Source of the DNA: a virus
Virus record (IMG/VR): IMGVR_UViG_3300024306_000745
Location: 1 to 28,555 of that record
Length of the DNA: 28,555 nucleotides
Direction: 5' to 3' (one strand)
Part shown: positions 18,911 to 25,973 of the stretch, piece after piece
Numbering within the stretch: position 1 is the first letter of the stretch
Layout of the letters: each line of letters begins with the position of its first letter
The notes under the pieces: model-generated
The model's database searches: none
Told to the model about the DNA's origin: nothing
Seen by the model: only the letters and a program-made list of their open reading frames with translations
Translations under genes and position numbers: made by a program

Positions 18911-19063
18911 ATGGAAGCAGCAACAATCATCACAATTGCGGCGGTAGCGATACCAGTAACTTTAGGAATTTGGCTGTTTTTTACTGTGATATCAAATGCG
19001 CCACGCCAACCTAAGCGTCGATGCTCTGGGTGCGAAGAGTGCGAATGTCGCGATCAAGACTGA
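18911..19063 (+). CDS. membrane micro-protein with Cys cluster, 50 aa
   Basis: ATG with AGGGCAAG-type site. One membrane helix (about 5-27), then a cytosolic tail with CSGCEECEC, five Cys-type ligands that could bind a metal or form disulfides. The following gene begins one frame away after this stop. Function unknown. Confidence 0.6.
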   Translation: MEAATIITIAAVAIPVTLGIWLFFTVISNAPRQPKRRCSGCEECECRDQD

Positions 19064-19178
19064 TATGCTCTATAAAAGAATAGCTATTACCAGGTTCGTA
19101 AGCGCTCTTTGTCGCTATAAGATAGCCAAAAGAGCAACATATGCTAACTCAATAAAAAAAAAGATTTCCGAGGTTTAC

Positions 19179-19535
19179 ATGAGATCCATTGACAAGGGAA
19201 TGTTGGCGTGGATGATCTGGGCATCGAGTATTGCTGCCGTAGTGAGCGTGATACTCGCATATTCAGATGTTAAGCAATCTACGATCGATGTAAAGCGTGG
19301 AGATACTGTCCATTTTAGTTGGACAGCGGACAATAAATTCTATAGTAGCAATTGCACTAATTACGGCACAGCCATAGATCAGGTTGGCAATAAGGTGTTT
19401 AAAGTAATGATACTTTGTACGCCGATTGGCGGAAGTAATTCATTTGTTCCGCTGATGATCCATTGGTATGAAATCACAAAGGTGGACCAGACGATGGTCC
19501 TGTCTAAACCCGCAGACACAGATGACGAAGAGTGA
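19179..19535 (+). CDS. membrane-anchored small Cys-pair protein, 118 aa
   Basis: I chose the ATG at 19179 (GAGG 5 nt upstream); an in-frame ATG at 19064 would add 38 basic residues but has no site. One N-terminal membrane helix (MLAWMIWASSIAAVVSVILA), then an exported domain with SNC...VFKVMILC, a two-Cys beta pattern also seen in the 19680, 26694 and 17157 products. Acidic tail. Function unknown. Confidence 0.65.
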   Translation: MRSIDKGMLAWMIWASSIAAVVSVILAYSDVKQSTIDVKRGDTVHFSWTADNKFYSSNCTNYGTAIDQVGNKVFKVMILCTPIGGSNSFVPLMIHWYEITKVDQTMVLSKPADTDDEE

Positions 19536-19675
19536 AAATTAATAAGCACAAAAGAGATACCGTATTGTACGTACCTACACACCGCGGAAGGTTGGTATAT
19601 ACCCTAAGTAATTTAGGACTTTGTGGTGCTCTTAGCCTACTTGATTGGATGAATAAGTCTTTGAAGACAAGGTGA
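19532..19675 (+). CDS. small basic protein, 47 aa
   Basis: GTG in a GTGA overlap with the previous stop; weak ribosome site. Basic N-terminus, then LVYTLSNLGLCGALSLLDW, a semi-hydrophobic helix. Function unknown. Confidence 0.45.
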   Translation: MKINKHKRDTVLYVPTHRGRLVYTLSNLGLCGALSLLDWMNKSLKTR

Positions 19676-19679
19676 TGGT

Positions 19680-20060
19680 ATGTTCAAGGTTTTCCTTTTA
19701 GCATTCTTAATGGCCTTTAATTTAGATGTAGCGGAAGCTAAATCGTTTAAGCGCGTTAACCCAAGGTTGAAACCTCATACCAAAGAATCTGGCTCTTACT
19801 CGCGCAAGAGACCGAAAAACATCCCAATCAAAAAACCTAAACCACTTAGATTGTTAAGTGTTATATACTTTACGTGGCCAGCAGGTCTAGAGATGTTTGG
19901 CGAAGAGTGCCCCAACAAAGGCTTCGTAGAAGAAGTCTATGGGAAGGCCCCAGACTATCTTTATGAAGTTCGCGTCGTGTGCAAGGGTAACATTGAGCGT
20001 TATGAGCATTTCTTTCTCATTAAGCAGTCGCAGGTGATAAAGATTGAAAAACCCAAGTGA
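19680..20060 (+). CDS. exported small Cys-pair protein, 126 aa
   Basis: ATG with AAGGTGA 5 nt upstream. A Sec signal (FKVFLLAFLMAFNLDVAEA, cleavage after AEA at about 20) is followed by a basic linker (SRKRPKNIPIKKPKP) and a beta-rich domain with SVIYFTW, EEC and LYEVRVVC, the same two-Cys pattern as the 19179 protein (HFSW, SNC, VFKVMILC). The two are probably related. Likely periplasmic. Function unknown. Confidence 0.7.
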   Translation: MFKVFLLAFLMAFNLDVAEAKSFKRVNPRLKPHTKESGSYSRKRPKNIPIKKPKPLRLLSVIYFTWPAGLEMFGEECPNKGFVEEVYGKAPDYLYEVRVVCKGNIERYEHFFLIKQSQVIKIEKPK

Positions 20061-20199
20061 TCTCGATAAGATGCGTTCTGATTTTGTGCATAAAACTACC
20101 ATGGCAATTCTTGCATCAGACATTTTGATCTCTGGAACAATGCATAAAACCATTGTTCAGGTTGTCAATTTGCTATTTAGATTGAAGATAATGAGCTGA
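20044..20199 (+). CDS. micro-family A protein with TTG start, 51 aa
   Basis: TTG start 17 nt inside the previous gene with AGGTGA 7 nt upstream, giving KNPSDLDK; the ATG at 20071 is an alternative. The C-terminus HKTIVQVVNLLFRLKIMS fits the family A core (NLLFRLKI against YLLEKLKV). Function unknown. Confidence 0.5.
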   Translation: MKNPSDLDKMRSDFVHKTTMAILASDILISGTMHKTIVQVVNLLFRLKIMS

Positions 20200-20241
20200 T
20201 GGGTGGTTCGCCATTGGTCTAGCCGCTCTAATCAGTTCTTG

Positions 20242-20261
20242 CTCGGTTTCTGAAAACCGAG
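20242..20261 (+). other. CTCGGTTT/AAACCGAG hairpin of a cassette
   Basis: Eight perfect pairs around CTGA, 7 nt before the box at 20269. No T-run. Confidence 0.6.
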
Positions 20262-20268
20262 AGTTATA

Positions 20269-20278
20269 TCCGATCCTA
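20269..20278 (+). promoter_or_regulatory. box copy (TCCGATCCTA)
   Basis: Preceded by GAGTTATA and a hairpin; ends 27 nt before the ATG at 20306. Confidence 0.5.
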
Positions 20279-20305
20279 ATGATCCGTATCTTCAGGAGGA
20301 TATGT

Positions 20306-20725
20306 ATGCTTATTGCAAGCAACGCTGCGATAAAAACTTCTCGCTTAGTTACGCTAACCTTAAATCTCCTCTTAAAGGAAGATGTTCAGCGTTTTCTTGA
20401 TGAAGTTTTGCTTGATTTCCACGAAACATTAAAAAAGAAATCTGCAACTGGCAGAAAGCGAGATAAGCATTACAGAACATTCAGCAAATCGTATGTAATA
20501 CGAAATTGCCCATCTGCACCTAAAAATATCAAGCTTAAGTTAACTGGTTTTGTTCGCTTCGGCGAGTGGAGCACGTCTGGTTTTGTGGATTCAATCCCAA
20601 CGCTTATGGGTATGAATATGGCCTTAACTCCCTATTCTGGTTCTGAGTTTGAGTTTATTGCACCCAAAGTAGACGAAGCAGTCAATAAAACTATTGAGAG
20701 AGAAATTCTTACGCGAGGAGCGTGA
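20306..20725 (+). CDS. unknown protein, 139 aa
   Basis: The ATG at 20306 has AGGAGG 7 nt upstream, better than an in-frame ATG at 20279 inside the box region. Helical N-terminal half (LVTLTLNLLLKEDVQRFLDEV), basic linker (KKKSATGRKRDKHYR), then a beta-rich part (NIKLKLTGFVRFGEW). No known motif. Confidence 0.7.
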   Translation: MLIASNAAIKTSRLVTLTLNLLLKEDVQRFLDEVLLDFHETLKKKSATGRKRDKHYRTFSKSYVIRNCPSAPKNIKLKLTGFVRFGEWSTSGFVDSIPTLMGMNMALTPYSGSEFEFIAPKVDEAVNKTIEREILTRGA

Positions 20726-20726
20726 T

Positions 20727-20792
20727 ATGTATTGGTACGGCTTTGTGATTTTGTATGTCATATTCGCACTTTGCATAATATTTGCACCATGA
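20727..20792 (+). CDS. membrane micro-protein, 21 aa
   Basis: Begins one nt after the previous stop with GAGGAG 7 nt upstream. The whole peptide is one membrane helix (YWYGFVILYVIFALCIIF). One of several phage membrane mini-proteins here. Function unknown. Confidence 0.55.
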   Translation: MYWYGFVILYVIFALCIIFAP

Positions 20793-20800
20793 GGTTATAG

Positions 20801-20992
20801 ATGAGCTTAAAAATTGGAGATACCGTTTCATACCAGGATTTGACGGGTGAGATCGTCAATATATTTGTTTCACCATCCGGCAAGATCATCGAAGTCAAGT
20901 GTCCTGCTAACAAAGTCAATGAACTAGATGTTATGCTCTGGATCCCAGAGTCGGAGATACTTAATAATTCTGTTACATCTATTGGCAAATAA
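20801..20992 (+). CDS. small beta-barrel-like protein, 63 aa
   Basis: ATG with GAGG about 7 nt upstream. IGDTVSYQDLTGEIVNIF then GKIIEVKC looks like an SH3-like or KOW-type small barrel. Overlaps the next ATG by one nt. Function unknown. Confidence 0.65.
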   Translation: MSLKIGDTVSYQDLTGEIVNIFVSPSGKIIEVKCPANKVNELDVMLWIPESEILNNSVTSIGK

Positions 20993-21141
20993 TGAACTAC
21001 AATTATTTAATGTTGATGGCTTGGATATTTGTGCTTTTGATGATGCCGGGTCTTATCATGGTTGAGGTCTTTAGCGCCCAGACCGCATCCGTAATCAGTC
21101 TCGTTTCCTCTTATCTCGTGCTCATATTCTGGAAATCATAA
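20992..21141 (+). CDS. two-helix membrane protein, 49 aa
   Basis: TAATG overlap with the previous gene. Two hydrophobic helices (MLMAWIFVLLMMPGLIMV and SVISLVSSYLVLIFW) with a short polar turn. Small size and topology would allow a holin or inner-membrane effector, but nothing proves it. Confidence 0.6.
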   Translation: MNYNYLMLMAWIFVLLMMPGLIMVEVFSAQTASVISLVSSYLVLIFWKS

Positions 21142-21156
21142 CAACTTGGAGTTATT

Positions 21157-21426
21157 ATGCTTTGTCGGGATTGCGGGTTCGAAATGCAACGTCCTAAAAA
21201 GTGGGGATATGCAGTACTATGCGATGCGTGCGACGTATCGAAATACGAAGCCAAACATGTTGGTGTTATGATCGCCGAGGGTAAAACAGACTATGGCATT
21301 CAGTTGGTGAGAAACCCAACCCAAGCGCAAGCTGAAAAGATCAGAAGTCTCGGTTTAGCCCATGACCCAAGAACACAACTCAGGTTCACAGGAAAAGGTC
21401 GCCACAACGACGGCGAAAAAGAATAA
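21157..21426 (+). CDS. zinc-ribbon protein, 89 aa
   Basis: ATG with GGAG 6 nt upstream. Zinc ribbon C3-x2-C6 ... C22-x2-C25 (LCRDCG, LCDACD), a linker, then VGVMIAEGKTDYGIQLVRNPTQAQAEKIRSLG in two parts, with a basic C-terminal tail. Short zinc-ribbon proteins of this layout occur in large phages; function unknown, nucleic acid binding possible. Confidence 0.75.
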   Translation: MLCRDCGFEMQRPKKWGYAVLCDACDVSKYEAKHVGVMIAEGKTDYGIQLVRNPTQAQAEKIRSLGLAHDPRTQLRFTGKGRHNDGEKE

Positions 21427-21601
21427 CCTTGATCCCTCCATTTACCTGAGACTTTTATTCGTGGAGTTCCCATGGATTCTCTTTTCTCTTAAGATCTTGA
21501 ACAACGACGGTTACTGGTCTATTTCTAATAAGGCTAGAAGTATCCCCTGGAGTGGGGATCCGAGTTCAGCTATTGGTGAAATATTAAGCAAAATCAAGTA
21601 A
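21362..21601 (+). CDS. small protein overlapping the zinc-ribbon gene, 79 aa
   Basis: Overlaps the previous gene by 65 nt from an ATG without a clear ribosome site; a GTG at 21462 is a shorter option. The C-terminal half (LRLLFVEFPWILFSLKIL, then ISNKARSIPWSGDPS) looks coding. Ends before a strong terminator. Function unknown. Confidence 0.5.
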   Translation: MTQEHNSGSQEKVATTTAKKNNLDPSIYLRLLFVEFPWILFSLKILNNDGYWSISNKARSIPWSGDPSSAIGEILSKIK

Positions 21602-21648
21602 AATCCACTCAAATTAAGTCTAGTAATTTCAAATACTTTGAACTTAGA

Positions 21649-21708
21649 ACTATTGATGTTTTCCATGTAAAAAGTGGAAGTAAAAACATCAATAGTTTTA
21701 ATATTTTA
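21649..21708 (+). terminator. intrinsic terminator before the PhoH unit
   Basis: ACTATTGATGTTTT (21649-21662) pairs perfectly with AAAACATCAATAGT (21683-21696); inner TCCA/TGGA can also pair. Followed by TTTAATATTTT. Confidence 0.88.
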
Positions 21709-21747
21709 TAGAGTTGACATTTTTACTGCACTCATGACCGCAAAAGA

Positions 21748-21756
21748 TGTTAAAAT
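21748..21756 (+). promoter_or_regulatory. extended -10 promoter of the PhoH gene
   Basis: TG-T-TAAAAT (five of six against TATAAT with the TGn extension), 39 nt before the start codon and just after the terminator. A perfect TTGACA at 21714 is 31 nt upstream, too far to be its -35. This looks like host sigma-70 recognition, unlike the TCCGAANCTA units. Confidence 0.6.
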
Positions 21757-21795
21757 ATAGATCAGGTGCCAGCAACTCCCTAGTTGGAGGGTCAG

Positions 21796-22617
21796 ATGAT
21801 AAAGCATATTGCGGTGGTCGAGAACTTTGAGAACTGGAATCAGTGGTACGCGGAGGGTAGAGTTGAACTGGCAAGTTTAAGTAGTGAGACGCCATTCCAT
21901 CCCAATCAGGGCGTGGTGCTAAAAGGCCAAGGCGCCAAAGATCACGGCCTAGTTAAGGGCGATTACGTAGTCAAGGCCGCCAAGTACTTTCCATCCGGCG
22001 TGTCGCCAAGAAACACTGAGCAGACCATTGCTTTGAGCCTACTTGGAGATACAACTGTACCGCTTACCATATTGAGCGGCGTTGCGGGCTCTGGAAAAAC
22101 TATGCTCGCGTGCGCTCACGCTCTTGAGCGTCTTGAGCGCAGGAACGACAACATCACTAAGATTGTCATCGCTAAGAGCATGACACCAGTTGGTCGCGAG
22201 ATCGGTTTCTTACCGGGCGACATGCAGGAGAAAGTTCTCCCATGGCTCGGCCCATTTTCTGACAACTTTCTCAACTGCGGCTACGAGCCATACCGTATTG
22301 AAAAGATGATCGAAGACGGCGTGTTAGAGATCACACCAGTGACCTTCATCCAAGGCCGCTCCATCACCAATGCAGTGATTCTCATTGATGAGGTTCAAAA
22401 CCTAGACATCAACGTCATCAAGCAGATCGTTACACGCGCCGCAGCTGGTACACAAATTATTTTGCTCGGTGACCAAACCCAGGTCTTTGAAAGGCTTGGC
22501 GGCAGGTCCATCGACTATCTTTTACAAAAAAGTAAGTCATCTCCGCTAGTTGGCTCCATCCACCTCGAGAAGACTTTAAGGTCGCCGATTGCCGATTGGG
22601 CCGTTAAGCATTTATAG
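21796..22617 (+). CDS. phoH: PhoH-like P-loop ATPase, 273 aa
   Basis: ATG with GGAGGG 5 nt upstream; an in-frame TTG 12 nt earlier covers the ribosome site and is not used. The N-terminal 70 residues are specific. The PhoH ATPase domain follows: Walker A GVAGSGKT (95-102), the PhoH signature MTPVGREIGFLPGD (129-142), Walker B VILIDE (194-199), the LLGDQTQ sensor (about 224-230) and a final TLRSP. It belongs to the helicase-like PhoH family common in large phages; ATPase and possibly RNA-directed activity is known in relatives, the phage role is not. A short stem (CAACT/AGTTG) in front of the site may adjust translation. Confidence 0.93.
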   Translation: MIKHIAVVENFENWNQWYAEGRVELASLSSETPFHPNQGVVLKGQGAKDHGLVKGDYVVKAAKYFPSGVSPRNTEQTIALSLLGDTTVPLTILSGVAGSGKTMLACAHALERLERRNDNITKIVIAKSMTPVGREIGFLPGDMQEKVLPWLGPFSDNFLNCGYEPYRIEKMIEDGVLEITPVTFIQGRSITNAVILIDEVQNLDINVIKQIVTRAAAGTQIILLGDQTQVFERLGGRSIDYLLQKSKSSPLVGSIHLEKTLRSPIADWAVKHL

Positions 22618-22631
22618 CTTGGACAATGTTC

Positions 22632-22650
22632 GCGGGCGCACTGCGCTCGC
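22632..22650 (+). other. GC-rich hairpin after the PhoH gene
   Basis: GCGGGCG pairs with CGCTCGC (one wobble) around CACTG. No T-run; it may protect the 3' end or slow transcription before the fibre-like gene. Confidence 0.45.
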
Positions 22651-22698
22651 CATGCAGTCGCCGATCGTGTCTGATAAAATTGTCTGGGGGATTTACCT

Positions 22699-23784
22699 AT
22701 GACACTTTTAAGCGATAAATTAAAGCGTCGAATCGTTATCGCCGTAACTAGCGAAAAATACGGCAAAGAATTAATAGACGCCATTGAAGGCATATCTGAG
22801 GCTGTTGACACGGTGTTCGAAGAAATCGAGCAACCAGTGGGATTAAAGTCGCCTAGCAGTGTCGGTTTGTCGATCAGCGACGCAACACGCACACTCACGG
22901 TGACCCCATTGACGGGATCGTACACTTACTATGTGGCGGGTAAAGAAATAGTGATTTCTACGCCACTTAGCGCTACGTGGTCAACCGCGCACGGGCCAAA
23001 TTATTTCTATCTAGACGAAAACGGTGAACTAAAGGTTGTCCAATCGTTCTCGGAAGACATCATCACCAAGTACGCTTTTGTATCCATAGTCTACTGGGAT
23101 CCAACTGCTGGAAAGCATATTTACTTCGCAAACGAACGTCACGGTATACATATGGGTGACTATACTCATTTGTATCTCCATAGAACTCGAGGCGCTGCGT
23201 TTGATTTTGGATGCAAATTAGTTAATTTTGTCGTAGACGGATCTGGGGGATTAGCAACTGAAGCTCAGTTCACCTCTCAAGCTGGTCAAATATGGGACGA
23301 AGACATTAAGATCCCAGTTGCGGCGCAGACAACGTTCCCAATATTTTATAGATCTGGCGCGACAAACTGGAAACGCAAAGACGCAGATGCATATCCAGTC
23401 ATATACACTGGAACAGCTGGGTATGTTGGCACTACGTTGCCATATAACAGCTTCGATGGAACCAACTGGAACCTAACCGCAGTCGACTCAAATAAGTTTG
23501 TATTGGTCCACATCTTTGCGACAAACGACATCGAATATCCTTTTGTTGGAATACAAGGTCAAGCGCAATATTTAACCAAAGCAGAAGCCCGCGATGGAGC
23601 TATTGCTGAAATAAAAGGCTTGTCAGGACTTCCGATCGCTGAGTTTTGCCCAGTTGGGTCCGTAATATTCCAGACATCAGGCGCCTACACGAACGTACCA
23701 AAAGCAAAAGTCGTATCGACTTCAACTGGCGCGAACTACGAAGATCACCGTGCAACTCTTTTGAGACCGGGATCATTAGCGTAA
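22699..23784 (+). CDS. fibre-like virion protein, 361 aa
   Basis: ATG with GGGGGA about 7 nt upstream. A helical N-terminus (1-48) is followed by a beta-rich body: NYFYLDENGELKVV, VSIVYWDPTAGKHIYF, ERHGIHMGDYTHLYLHRTRG (about 150-169), then WKRKDADAYPVIY, FVLVHIFATNDIEYPFVGIQ, LPIAEFCPVGSVIFQT and VVSTSTGANYEDHR. This order is typical of a class of putative tail-fibre or other adsorption-related proteins in large phages. It lies with early-type genes rather than the leftward virion module. Exact virion position is inferred. Confidence 0.75.
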   Translation: MTLLSDKLKRRIVIAVTSEKYGKELIDAIEGISEAVDTVFEEIEQPVGLKSPSSVGLSISDATRTLTVTPLTGSYTYYVAGKEIVISTPLSATWSTAHGPNYFYLDENGELKVVQSFSEDIITKYAFVSIVYWDPTAGKHIYFANERHGIHMGDYTHLYLHRTRGAAFDFGCKLVNFVVDGSGGLATEAQFTSQAGQIWDEDIKIPVAAQTTFPIFYRSGATNWKRKDADAYPVIYTGTAGYVGTTLPYNSFDGTNWNLTAVDSNKFVLVHIFATNDIEYPFVGIQGQAQYLTKAEARDGAIAEIKGLSGLPIAEFCPVGSVIFQTSGAYTNVPKAKVVSTSTGANYEDHRATLLRPGSLA

Positions 23785-23790
23785 TGATCC
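23770..23790 (+). other. GGATCATTA/TAATGATCC hairpin over the fibre gene stop
   Basis: Nine perfect pairs around GCG; the TAA stop is in the 3' arm and the arm runs into the box at 23788. Confidence 0.65.
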
Positions 23791-23797
23791 GAATCTA
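23788..23797 (+). promoter_or_regulatory. TCCGAANCTA box (TCCGAATCTA)
   Basis: Begins in the 3' arm of hairpin 23770-23790 and ends 26 nt before the ATG at 23824. Confidence 0.55.
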
Positions 23798-23822
23798 ATC
23801 CCTCCTGTAACAGGGAGGGATT
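23797..23822 (+). promoter_or_regulatory. leader hairpin hiding the RBS of the 131-aa gene
   Basis: AATCCCTCC (23797-23805) pairs perfectly with GGAGGGATT (23814-23822). The 3' arm is the ribosome site of the gene starting at 23824, so translation should need this stem to open. Confidence 0.6.
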
Positions 23823-23823
23823 T

Positions 23824-24219
23824 ATGGACGGTGTTAACAATATCATTTTGAATGAGATATGCTGGATCGTCCAAAGACGCAACGAATGGGCGAAACGTCG
23901 TCAACATTATCGTAATAAAATTTACCGCAGCAAATGCGTATCGCGATCTAAGTTGTCGCAGGAAGAACTCGCAACTCTTGCTGCAAAATTTAAGCAAGTA
24001 AACGACGAGCGCCTAAATCTTAACGTGCATACGAGGCGTTTAAGAACTCTGCTTAAAAAAATAGATGGTACGTTAAATTCAGATAAAAGTGCTGGATATG
24101 AGGCCATCGTGACCGGCGAACTCTTGAATTTCAAGATAATACGACGAGATGAGATCACTGCTCGCGCAAAAGAGCACGAAATCGATCGGTATATGGCTTC
24201 AATGTTCAATGCGATCTGA
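23824..24219 (+). CDS. basic helical protein, 131 aa
   Basis: ATG directly after the hairpin that contains its GGAGG. Arg/Lys-rich helices (VQRRNEWAKRRQHYRNKIYR, LRTLLKKIDG) with heptad spacing between about 45 and 82 suggest a coiled coil; nucleic acid binding is possible. No known family. Confidence 0.7.
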   Translation: MDGVNNIILNEICWIVQRRNEWAKRRQHYRNKIYRSKCVSRSKLSQEELATLAAKFKQVNDERLNLNVHTRRLRTLLKKIDGTLNSDKSAGYEAIVTGELLNFKIIRRDEITARAKEHEIDRYMASMFNAI

Positions 24220-24227
24220 ATATTCAG
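24216..24227 (+). other. CTGAATATTCAG dyad before a box
   Basis: Perfect 12-bp dyad over the stop codon of the 131-aa gene, 5 nt before the box at 24233. Confidence 0.5.
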
Positions 24228-24232
24228 TGCAA

Positions 24233-24242
24233 TCCGAATCTA
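24233..24242 (+). promoter_or_regulatory. TCCGAANCTA box (TCCGAATCTA)
   Basis: Preceded by CAGTGCAA; ends 25 nt before the ATG at 24268. Confidence 0.55.
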
Positions 24243-24267
24243 CGAGATCCTCGACGGGAGGTTTCAG

Positions 24268-24885
24268 ATGAAATTAAATAACGCAATTTTATTTGGTGCA
24301 GTTTTAGTGTCTGCTAACAGTTATGCCTACGACGACCACGCCAGCTGGTCATCAAGTAGGGGTAATTATTACGGTTCATATCAGTACATTACTGAAACAG
24401 AAGGTTGGCAATCAACAGCAACTCTTCTCTCTAAAGACCAATTTGGTCGAGAGACTCAAACAACGACCCCGTACAAAGGTCTTGGGTTTCGCGCTGGATT
24501 GGGGGTTGAGTTGGCAAAATTTGTAAGATTTTCTGCATACTCTGCATCGCGCGATTTGACGAACTCTACTTCAGACTCCCTTCGCTCGTACCAGCTTGGT
24601 GGAGAAACAGCTGTTTCATTTTATGGCCCAGTGTTAAATATCCAGTTTGGCATTGGGCTTTTTGCTAGTAGGCAACTACAACAAAAACCAAACGATGGAA
24701 GAACTTATTTAGGTTCTGGTTTCACAGGGTCAGTTGGTTTTGAGAGGTTCATATCCCAAAAGGCATCAATGATATTTAGCATTCGCTCGCAGCAAGAGTC
24801 TTTGCGGCCCGATGACAAAGATTCAAAAGACAAGCTGTTGATCAACTCTACTGGTGCATCATTGGCTCTATCACTCTGGATGTGA
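24268..24885 (+). CDS. outer-membrane beta-barrel-like protein, 205 aa
   Basis: ATG with GGGAGG 7 nt upstream. A clear Sec signal (residues 1-20, ending SANSYA before YDDHAS). The mature part has alternating strands with Gly and aromatics (LGFRAGLGVELAKFVRFSAY, YGPVLNIQFGIGLFAS, LGSGFTGSVGFERFI) and ends in a strand GASLALSLWM, like the C-terminal signal of barrel proteins. This suggests an eight-stranded outer-membrane protein. Phage-encoded examples (lambda Lom) alter the host surface; receptor masking or superinfection exclusion is an inference. Confidence 0.7.
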   Translation: MKLNNAILFGAVLVSANSYAYDDHASWSSSRGNYYGSYQYITETEGWQSTATLLSKDQFGRETQTTTPYKGLGFRAGLGVELAKFVRFSAYSASRDLTNSTSDSLRSYQLGGETAVSFYGPVLNIQFGIGLFASRQLQQKPNDGRTYLGSGFTGSVGFERFISQKASMIFSIRSQQESLRPDDKDSKDKLLINSTGASLALSLWM

Positions 24886-24892
24886 GGTTGAT

Positions 24893-25342
24893 ATGTCACT
24901 TAAATGGATCAAATCTAGAAAAAGATTTGAAAAGCAAAATCTGACCTTTGATCCGGAGACTTTTGAAGGCAGATCGTATAAGTGGTACTTGATCTCCGCT
25001 AAGATCGGAGGCAAGATCGTGGTCAACAAATACCCATATTCCCGTACAACGATGCGCCATTATGGTGAAATAATGGGAATGCTTAGATCCCTCGGCGTGG
25101 CGGAGATATACTCAATCTCCGCCCCAAGCGGATTAAGAAATCAAACTCAGACAATTAACTACTATAAAAACGAGATCTCGAAGTACGAAGACCAGATAGC
25201 CAAACCACGCTCACGCGCTTCTACTAACGCCGCGAGGCGCGAACACATAAACCGTCTTAAAAAAGAGTTAGATTTATACTTAAATCTAACTTCATCAGAA
25301 GAGTTTGATCAACATATGACTAATCTCCTATCAGGAGCGTAA
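24893..25342 (+). CDS. unknown basic protein, 149 aa
   Basis: ATG with GAGG 6 nt upstream, 7 nt after the barrel gene. An N-terminal alpha/beta part (SYKWYLISAKIGGKIVVNKY, HYGEIMGMLRSLGVAEIYSI) is followed by a coiled-coil-like end (INYYKNEISKYEDQIAKP, HINRLKKELDLYLNL). No known motif; no export signal. Confidence 0.68.
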   Translation: MSLKWIKSRKRFEKQNLTFDPETFEGRSYKWYLISAKIGGKIVVNKYPYSRTTMRHYGEIMGMLRSLGVAEIYSISAPSGLRNQTQTINYYKNEISKYEDQIAKPRSRASTNAARREHINRLKKELDLYLNLTSSEEFDQHMTNLLSGA

Positions 25343-25343
25343 A

Positions 25344-25427
25344 ATGGATTATCTTACAGCCGTTTATATCGCCACCTTTTGCGCAGCGCCGTTGATCGTG
25401 TCGTTCCTTTTTCTAACAAAAGGATAA
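25344..25427 (+). CDS. membrane micro-protein, 27 aa
   Basis: ATG with AGGAG 7 nt upstream. One membrane helix (LTAVYIATFCAAPLIVSFLF). The stop codon is followed within 2 nt by the box at 25429. Function unknown. Confidence 0.55.
   Translation: MDYLTAVYIATFCAAPLIVSFLFLTKG
25406..25423 (+). other. CCTTTT/AAAAGG hairpin before a box
   Basis: Six perfect pairs around TCTAAC at the end of the 27-aa gene, 5 nt before the box. Confidence 0.45.
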
Positions 25428-25428
25428 A

Positions 25429-25438
25429 TCCGAACCAA
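25429..25438 (+). promoter_or_regulatory. box copy (TCCGAACCAA)
   Basis: Ends 25 nt before the ATG at 25464; the last two positions differ from CTA. Confidence 0.45.
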
Positions 25439-25463
25439 CATCTTCCTAAACAAAGGAGACATT

Positions 25464-25685
25464 ATGAGCATCGTCTATAAAGTTTGGTCAGATAATTTTA
25501 ATGGAGATCTTCTGTCGGTTGAGGCATATAATGAACCACGATTCAAAATGTCCACTGGTGATTTTTGCGTTCACAGATCTAAAGCTGTTCATATTAAAGA
25601 TATAAACTCAAGCGCAGACATTATTTGTTTCAATCCAGAATACAATGTCTGGCACAAAGTTCCCGCATCTCACCTCTATCCTTAA
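25464..25685 (+). CDS. small protein, 73 aa
   Basis: ATG with AAAGGAG 6 nt upstream. Beta-rich (VYKVWSDNFNGDLLSVEAY, SADIICFNPEYNVWHKV). No motif recognised. Confidence 0.7.
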   Translation: MSIVYKVWSDNFNGDLLSVEAYNEPRFKMSTGDFCVHRSKAVHIKDINSSADIICFNPEYNVWHKVPASHLYP

Positions 25686-25697
25686 ATTGAGGGCAAT

Positions 25698-25952
25698 ATG
25701 AAGAAAGAAGCTGTATCTTTGGCAACTACAACTAAGTTAGGTTCCTTTACCGAGCATGGATATACATATCATTTTTATAGTGCACCTATACAGAAAGGTT
25801 TTTCGTCTTCAGACATTTCAGCTTGTTTGACTCAAAGGTACAAAAAGTACGGTGAAGTTGTTTTTGAGAAAAGAACACAAGCATCTTCTGATCTAGAAGA
25901 GGTATTATTTACAGTAATCGAACCTGTTGTCGGAAATGCTCATCTAAACTGA
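25698..25952 (+). CDS. small protein, 84 aa
   Basis: ATG with GAGGG 5 nt upstream, 12 nt after the previous stop. Mixed alpha/beta (TEHGYTYHFYSAPIQKG, DISACLTQRYKKYG, EEVLFTVIEPV). Function unknown. Confidence 0.7.
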   Translation: MKKEAVSLATTTKLGSFTEHGYTYHFYSAPIQKGFSSSDISACLTQRYKKYGEVVFEKRTQASSDLEEVLFTVIEPVVGNAHLN

Positions 25953-25973
25953 TTTTAAATAAGTGAGGAAGAT

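Noticed and set aside
21714-21742. Classical sigma-70 promoter from the perfect TTGACA at 21714
   Set aside because: No -10 at 16-18 nt; the TAAAAT is 31 nt away, so only the extended -10 is kept.
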